The notes below the pieces were generated by a model. It saw nothing but the letters and a program-made list of their open reading frames with translations. It was not told the origin of the DNA and searched no databases. This document shows positions 58,261 to 64,000 of a stretch of 64,000 bases of DNA, in pieces. The stretch is from positions 36,430,001 through 36,494,000 of the forward strand of contig CM077597.1 in the NCBI GenBank assembly GCA_039654915.1, read 5' to 3'. The DNA comes from Aquilaria yunnanensis. Its lineage: Eukaryota > Streptophyta > Magnoliopsida > Malvales > Thymelaeaceae. Position 1 is the first letter of the stretch. Each line of letters opens with the position of its first letter. The translations under genes were made by a program, and so were the position numbers.

Positions 58261-59068
58261 AGTTGTCTTAAACATGCATCACATACAAATATAAAACATG
58301 CATCTCATGCTAACAAGAAAGTAAATGTGACATGGTTATAGCCCAAACTGTGCGATATTCTCAAGCCAATAAGAATATCATTAAAGCCTAAGAAAAGAAA
58401 AGGGTCTTCACAAGCTCCTTCTCCTCATTTCTTGGTTACCCTTTTATTGTCACCTCCTTGGACATACCACCTTGGACAATCCCATAATGTACCATTACAG
58501 CAATAATAGAATCCTTGAGTTACGTTTAAGGGGAGTAAGGTGAGAAGAGAATGTACAATGGCACTAACAAGAAAAGGCATGACTCGCAGGCCGTATTTAC
58601 AAGTACAACCAATCAAGGGCTATAACCATGCACCATGCTTCAAACACCAATCATCATAACGTGTCAAATCTCATTTAACAAAAATGAATTCTAATTAATG
58701 CATGTTGATTGACCAGTTTTTTATTAATGTGGTGCTTCGCATACGGCTGTCCTACTGGCCATGCTTTTAAGCCACCAAAACTACTCTTTCCAATGCCCGA
58801 ACAGGCCGAACCCGATCCATGCTAGGGTTTTTGCAACTATTGTAAGAGTCCTAATCCTTATAGGTATCTCATACCAATAAATTTAAGGTTAATCTCATTA
58901 ACCAAATTGTGTCGTTTCTTAACATATCGCAAATATTCATTACGAGTTCGGGTTTCATGCATCATGAATCAATCTAATTAATCATGGTCAAAAGTAGCCG
59001 AACACACAATATCATACGATTTGACATTCAATCCCAATTTAGGGTTTCTCTGGTAGCTCTGATACCAC
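58261..59068 (-). other. C2 leader, primer-site-proximal part
   Basis: The C2 leader resumes after G2, with the duplication AGTTG first. It ends with the inverted initiator-Met primer site GCTCTGATACCA (59056-59067). No gene is visible. Confidence 0.88.
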
Positions 59069-60199
59069 TATAGGGTTTTGGGAGCCAAATAAGCACAGTG
59101 GAATTTAACCAAAATCCTCCAGGATCCAAGTGAAACGGGATAAACCAGGTGTTTGAAAATTTTCATACCTAGTTTTGGTTAAGATCTCTCTACCAACTGT
59201 AGAGTCGAATCAGAAAACCTAAATAGTTGACATGTTCAAGCTCTCTATGGTATCCACATTAGCCTATCAGATTACCACATCCTAGCATATGTGTTTCTCT
59301 TGTGCTCGCAGTGCTAGCTTGCATCCTCCAACGAATAGCAAGAGAAGAGTGCGGCTATCTCTTTTGGGAGGCTAGGGCAAGGCCACAAATTTCTTACTAA
59401 AAGTTGTATTTATAGTAAGATTCAACTTCTAGGCCTAATGGATTTCAAATCCCTAATCCAATTAGGCTTTAATTTCGGGCTTAATAATGGCTCAACTTTT
59501 GGGCCAATTATTAACACGAAATTATCATGAAACCATAACCCAAATAGTTAGCACATGCACTCTAATAATCCAAATAGCTCTATGTGCACGACCAAATAGG
59601 CTCTTACCATGTTGGCAATAATCATAAATTCACATTTATGATCATAAGCAGTGAGCGGTGTTTAGCAACACAACATTCCAGCCCAAGTGACAAGATTGTC
59701 AGTGATTCGACTAAACCTTTATGATCATTGCCTATATATGCCATTGTCCCTTTGTCCAAGATATCAAGACTAGGCACAAGACATGGAATATGTCACTCTC
59801 ATATAGCCCAATATTTGGTGTTTTGATTATCGAGTAGACTAACGTAAATTAATGACATTGATATCGTATATCAACTTACCCGGGCATGGTCATGCATTTT
59901 CTAAGTCTCACTCTATCAAGGGGCCCGATGATATCACTCTCATTACATAGGAGGGACATATCTCATCTTGATCATACAAATCCCTCCGCATGATATGTGA
60001 CAGACCCAATGACCTCCATCAAGTTCACTCAGTTACAAGCAACAAATGGAAGTATCAAAGTATGTGACTTACATGTAGGGAACCTTGATGACCTTAGGTC
60101 AAAGGACTACATATACCATGATCACTATGAGAATCACTTATGAAACTCATATAATGATCCATGTAGCATTCTCATGGTGGGTCGGTCTAGTACACAAGT
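59069..60199 (-). repeat. C2 5' LTR, truncated
   Basis: It starts TATAGGGTTTTGGG and follows the family LTR to about 60199 (GTACACAAGTT), then changes abruptly to unrelated sequence. The outer part of the LTR, about 280 bp, is lost, so C2's target duplication cannot be seen. Confidence 0.9.
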
Positions 60200-60930
60200 T
60201 GTCCTTGTAAGACCATGTTCTCCAAGCCTTCATCGATTTCAAGTAGCAAAGTAGTGTATTCGCCTTCTAAGATGGTAGTCTCTGCACGGGCCCATGAAAA
60301 GCTACGACCCAAATTAATCTTCTCCTTACATAAACCCTTGTAGGTAAGGAATTGGGCTATCGCTATGATTTAGTGATGGGATTCGGAAACCACCCTCAGC
60401 CTTTTTGACAAGCCACCCAATGCATATAAAATGTCCCACTTAACCATAGAACTGGCCATAGAATTCCTACAATTTACCAATGCCATAAGCATGTCATTGT
60501 TATGCCATTTTGTTGCCTTACACTTTTCTTCGTGTCTTATATTTATGGCTCTAACTTCTTTTCTCATAATAGCTCATGAGTTATTAATTGCTATTTAACT
60601 TGTTATTGACCTTGTTTTTCTTTTGTTGTACTTTTGTTTTGTGCAATTTTTCTTCAGGCATCAAAACCACGCATCAAACTATACTAACTTTTTGTCTTTT
60701 TGATGACAACAAGAAGTCTTCAAGTTCCACGATAGTGGACAATCACGCTCACTTATTGCATGCATGCATTACATGAATCACGTGCATATAAAGTCTGATA
60801 AAAATAATTTATTTTTAAAAAAAAGGATAAAAGATTGGTACTCAACATCGAAATCCAACTCGGCTGCAAACAAGGCTCATGGTGGAACAAGTTGACATGA
60901 CTCACTGATATCAAGTCAAAGATAGAGGGC
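60200..60930. other. Stretch upstream of the G3 gag, no certain gene
   Basis: A minus-strand open frame of 65 codons (60370-60567) is unrecognised and may be chance. A T-rich run ending in CAG (60655-60657) resembles a splice acceptor; Ogre-type elements are known for an intron, but no donor can be pointed to here. Confidence 0.3.
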
Positions 60931-62187
60931 ATGGCTGAACAGATGAAGCATCTAATGGAGCTAATCAAGGGGAAGGCAGTGCAAACCCCCATCAAAGACC
61001 CACAAGATCCGACATATCCTCCCGGATTCACTCAACAATGGGTCTCAGTTCAAGAGAAGCTCTTTCAAGACTCAGGACCCTCTGACGATATTCACTTTAG
61101 GCACAATCCTATCTACGAAGGAAGGAAGACACTAACAAAAGAACAAGATGATGCTCATAAGCTTGAAACTATAGAGAAGAGGCTCCACGCTATTGAAGGG
61201 GGCACTATATTTGGATCTCTCTCTATGGATGACCTTTGCTTGGTGCCTGATGTGGTAATTCCTTCAGATTTCAAGGTGCCGGATTTCGTGAAGTATGATG
61301 GAACAAGTTGCCCTATCACTCACATCACATTGTTCTTGAGAAAGATACAACCCCTCACAAAGGATGAAAAGGTATGGGTGGCTCTTTTTCAAGAGAGTTT
61401 GACAAAGTCTGCTTTGCAATGGTACCTTAGCCAAGGCCCAAAGAACATTAGGACATGGAATGATCTTGCTCAAGCTTTCATCAGTAATTATAAGCATGTC
61501 ATGGATTTGGCTCCTGATCGTCAAACCCTTCAGATATGGAGAAGAAGAAAGAAGAAACCTTTAAGGAGTATGTACAAAGGTGGAGAGACTTAGCCGTACA
61601 AGTTCAACCACCTATGATAGAAAGAGAAATGATCACCCTGTTTATACAAACACTAAATGGACCATTTTATGAAAAACTAGTTGGGAACACTCCGAGTAGC
61701 TTTTCAAATATGGTGTTATCTGGAGAAAGGATCAAATTTGGAATCAAAACAGGAAAGCTGGTCAATTCTTCAATTGGGGGATCTTGAAATGAAAGAAGCG
61801 GAGCTGTCCAAAACATCATCTCCAAGTCCTATGGTCCAACACCACTCACATTACAGGCGAAAGGATATCCTATTGAGGCAGTAGCCTTCAAGACTCCCTC
61901 ATTAGTACCATATACCACTCATGGAAGGAAAGCTACCCAAGTTGATTCAATTTCCACAAGCTACACTGGGCTACTCCCTAAGCTAGTAGAGTCAAGCCTG
62001 CTATCACGCATACCAACAGCAGCAAAGATCAAGCGGCCTCCTCTTCCAAGTTGGTATGATCCAAATGCCAAATGTGATTACCATATAGGCTCAATTGGGC
62101 ATTCAACTGAAAATTGTGTGGCATTGAAACTCAAGGTTCAACAGTTGATCGATTCCAATTTGCTAGATCTCGATGTGATGGGTAATT
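60931..62187 (+). pseudogene. G3 gag remnant, Ogre/Tat-like Gypsy
   Basis: An open frame from 60931 holds a typical Gypsy gag core (FKVPDFVKYDGTSCP, FQESLTKSALQWYL, MDLAPDRQTLQ). At about 61530 the frame shifts, and the next piece (61536-61787) continues the same domain (ETFKEYVQRWRDLAVQVQPP). A stop at 61785 and further changes follow. In that second frame, a zinc-knuckle-like CDYHIGSIGHSTENC lies at 62073-62117, as expected at the end of gag in this group. No protease or RT follows in the window. It is broken and cannot be made whole from what is here. Confidence 0.82.
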
Positions 62188-64000
62188 GAAAGTGAAGATT
62201 TTGAGCTAGAATTACATTAATTTTGGAAGGGCTCCAAGTTACATCCAACCAGGCAGTTCGCACACACTTTTGAATGACAGGGAATCCTTTGAGTAAATTT
62301 GTATCTTTGAGAGCTTGCCAAAGTGATTTAATAGTAAAAATCTCCTAGATTTAGTCCAGAATCTAGGGTGTAGTCTTTGTTAAATGGACACCTATTGTTC
62401 TTTTCTTGTCCAATAAAAAGATGTAATGTGTACATTATACCACTTTTTACCAAAAATTCCATTTTTACATCTGTCTCTCATTCTTTGCCATTACACCATC
62501 CATTGTTGCCATCACACTTTATTTTGTAAACGATGCTACTTGTGGGTGGAAATGAAAGTTAAGGGAGATTTGATGGTAGTGATCTTGAAAGTGTTGCCAA
62601 ATCTAGTAAGAAGGATCTCAAATGTTGCACCTCAACTCTCAAAAGAAAGTTCGCAGTGGTTATCAGCATCCTTGCAAAAAGTCTTTGGTTAGCTTCCAAA
62701 GAATGTAGCTCTCATATTAAATGGCTTGGGTGGCCTCCCAATTCTCATGAATGCTCAACACAAGAAAAGGTTCTCAATTCTCCGCAACACAAATTCCAAA
62801 AAAGGAAAGAAGTTCATCCCTTCCATCGAAAGGCAACAAAGGAAAATTCAAAAGAAAGAAAAGATTGAAAGCAAGAACGAGCAAGTAAGGCCACTTGAGT
62901 CATCTCACTTGAAGAGGGCTATTAAGCACGTCACAATCATAGATCACAAAAAAAAAAAGAGAAAGAAAGAAAAAGATAAGGGCTCGCTAGGTTGTTAGTC
63001 TTCAACACAACCTAAACAAAAGTTAGAGCAAAGAAAGGAAAAAAAACAAAAAGAAAAAGAAAAAGAAAAGTGAGCTATGGATTCTAGACTGAAAACCTGC
63101 AAAGGCGGTTTAGAAGATAAAAGCAACCTTCAAAGCAAGCGTACATATAGATTATGAGAGTTGGGGGCCAACAGATGAGGTCTAACTTTCTGGAAAAGGT
63201 GGCAAGTTTGAGGTCGTTGCTATTGAGTTTTTCCAGGCAATCAGGTCTGCTCACGGGTGGCATTAAAAGACCCTTCTTTTACACCACTCAAACTAATATT
63301 TGCCTATCGATATCATTCTCATTCAGTTAAAAGGTTATCATTGTGAAACCTGCTTCTACCTTTTTGCCTTGTACATTTTATGTCTTTGAGTTGGAAAGGG
63401 GAAGAATAACAGGACATTTTAATAAAAAACAAAGACTGTAAGTTATTTTGTCAAGCTTTGCAAATTGATGCAAGTTTTTCTTTAAGGCCAAACCATTATT
63501 CATCAATGTGTGTAGATTTAAAAGTGAGAAGATAGCTTAAGACTTTCTTTAAGAAGATGTGGTTCTTGTAAGAGAAATTCACGATTGAGTGCCATCACGA
63601 AGGTCTAGAAATGCATGATCTTTATAAATCAAAGGGAGATGATACCTTCATCCACATAGACACCATATTCATGGGGGGCAAAGTAGTCTCTATGGAGTGC
63701 AAGGAGAGCACTATCGGCAAAGAAGCTAAATAGACAAGGGGGCAAGTTTTATGGATCGAAACTTGAGTCCAAGGAAGAGCAATCATTCAGACTATAACAT
63801 GGGGATGAGTAAGCGTCGGCACGGCCACAAGAATAGGAAAGGGGCAAAGAGACATTGAAAGTTGAGCTTTCAGATGGTATGAAATTCATGATGAGGTAAG
63901 GAGGAGTTCAAAATAACTCAAGGAAAAGAATCATAAGAGGTAACGTTGAAGGAAGCATAGAATTCACTCATGCATCATGGCTTTTATCCAAGTCATTCTA
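62188..64000. other. Non-coding right flank of G3
   Basis: No pol domain is seen, so G3 is either deleted after gag or carried only gag. Short open frames near 62426-62998 are Lys-rich and unrecognised. The part near 63240-63420 resembles non-coding 3' sequence of Ogre/Tat-like elements by general look only. Confidence 0.4.
62949..63072. repeat. Purine-rich low-complexity tract
   Basis: Two A/G runs (near 62949-62978 and 63036-63072) consist almost wholly of A, AAAG and GAAA, separated by a short mixed stretch. Confidence 0.75.

Noticed and set aside
60370..60567. Minus-strand 65-codon open frame left of G3
   Set aside because: Unrecognised, with stops just downstream. It may be a gene scrap, but nothing supports a function.
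62426..62998. Possible host gene in Lys-rich frames right of G3
   Set aside because: The frames overlap, the Lys content comes from A-rich tracts, and no domain or exon structure is visible.

Overview
This is plant nuclear DNA made almost entirely of nested LTR retrotransposons. I see no convincing single-copy host gene, no rRNA or tRNA gene, no CRISPR array and no bacterial signal. The plant origin rests on Copia elements with a plant-type initiator-Met primer site, and on Gypsy elements of the Tat type, which carry a second, extra RNase H domain behind the usual one. Species cannot be read from the sequence.

Layout. C1 is a decayed, internally deleted Copia element (+) at 1-4993. Positions 4994-6996 are AT-rich with Gypsy-like polypurine tracts. 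C2 is an old Copia (-) that begins at 6997 and resumes at 58261-60199. Inside its leader sits G2, a decayed Tat-type Gypsy (-) spanning 12879-58260 (target duplication AGTTG). G2 is itself split by three insertions: G1, an intact Tat-type Gypsy (+) at 14448-25595 (duplication CCATT); C3, a Copia (+) at 28019-36264 (duplication TTCCG); and C5, a Copia (-) at 37249-53769 (duplication GTTAC). C5 carries C4, a Copia (+) at 38293-46519, inside its own LTR (duplication GATCT). The right end (60200-64000) holds a degraded Ogre/Tat-like gag gene (G3) and non-coding sequence.

The five matching target duplications fix the order of events: C2, then G2, then C3, C5 and G1, with C4 after C5. G1 is very young. 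Its two 867-bp LTRs differ at only about three sites by eye and its 1832-codon gag-pol frame is open. C1 to C5 belong to one family with LTRs of about 1.41 kb, and all have stops or frameshifts.

The most interesting object is a second gene inside G1, on the strand opposite gag-pol (21540-23888, -). It can be read as four exons with three short GT-AG introns, has its own upstream TATA box, and would encode about 708 residues: a domain of the putative gypsy-type transposon (Transposase_28) kind, a basic nuclear-signal-like stretch and a long coiled coil. A related broken copy lies in G2. Because this gene is antisense to the genomic RNA, its introns survive reverse transcription. G1 also has a hairpin-bearing tandem repeat array behind pol, and a gag start codon inside the LTR with the frame running through the primer-binding site.
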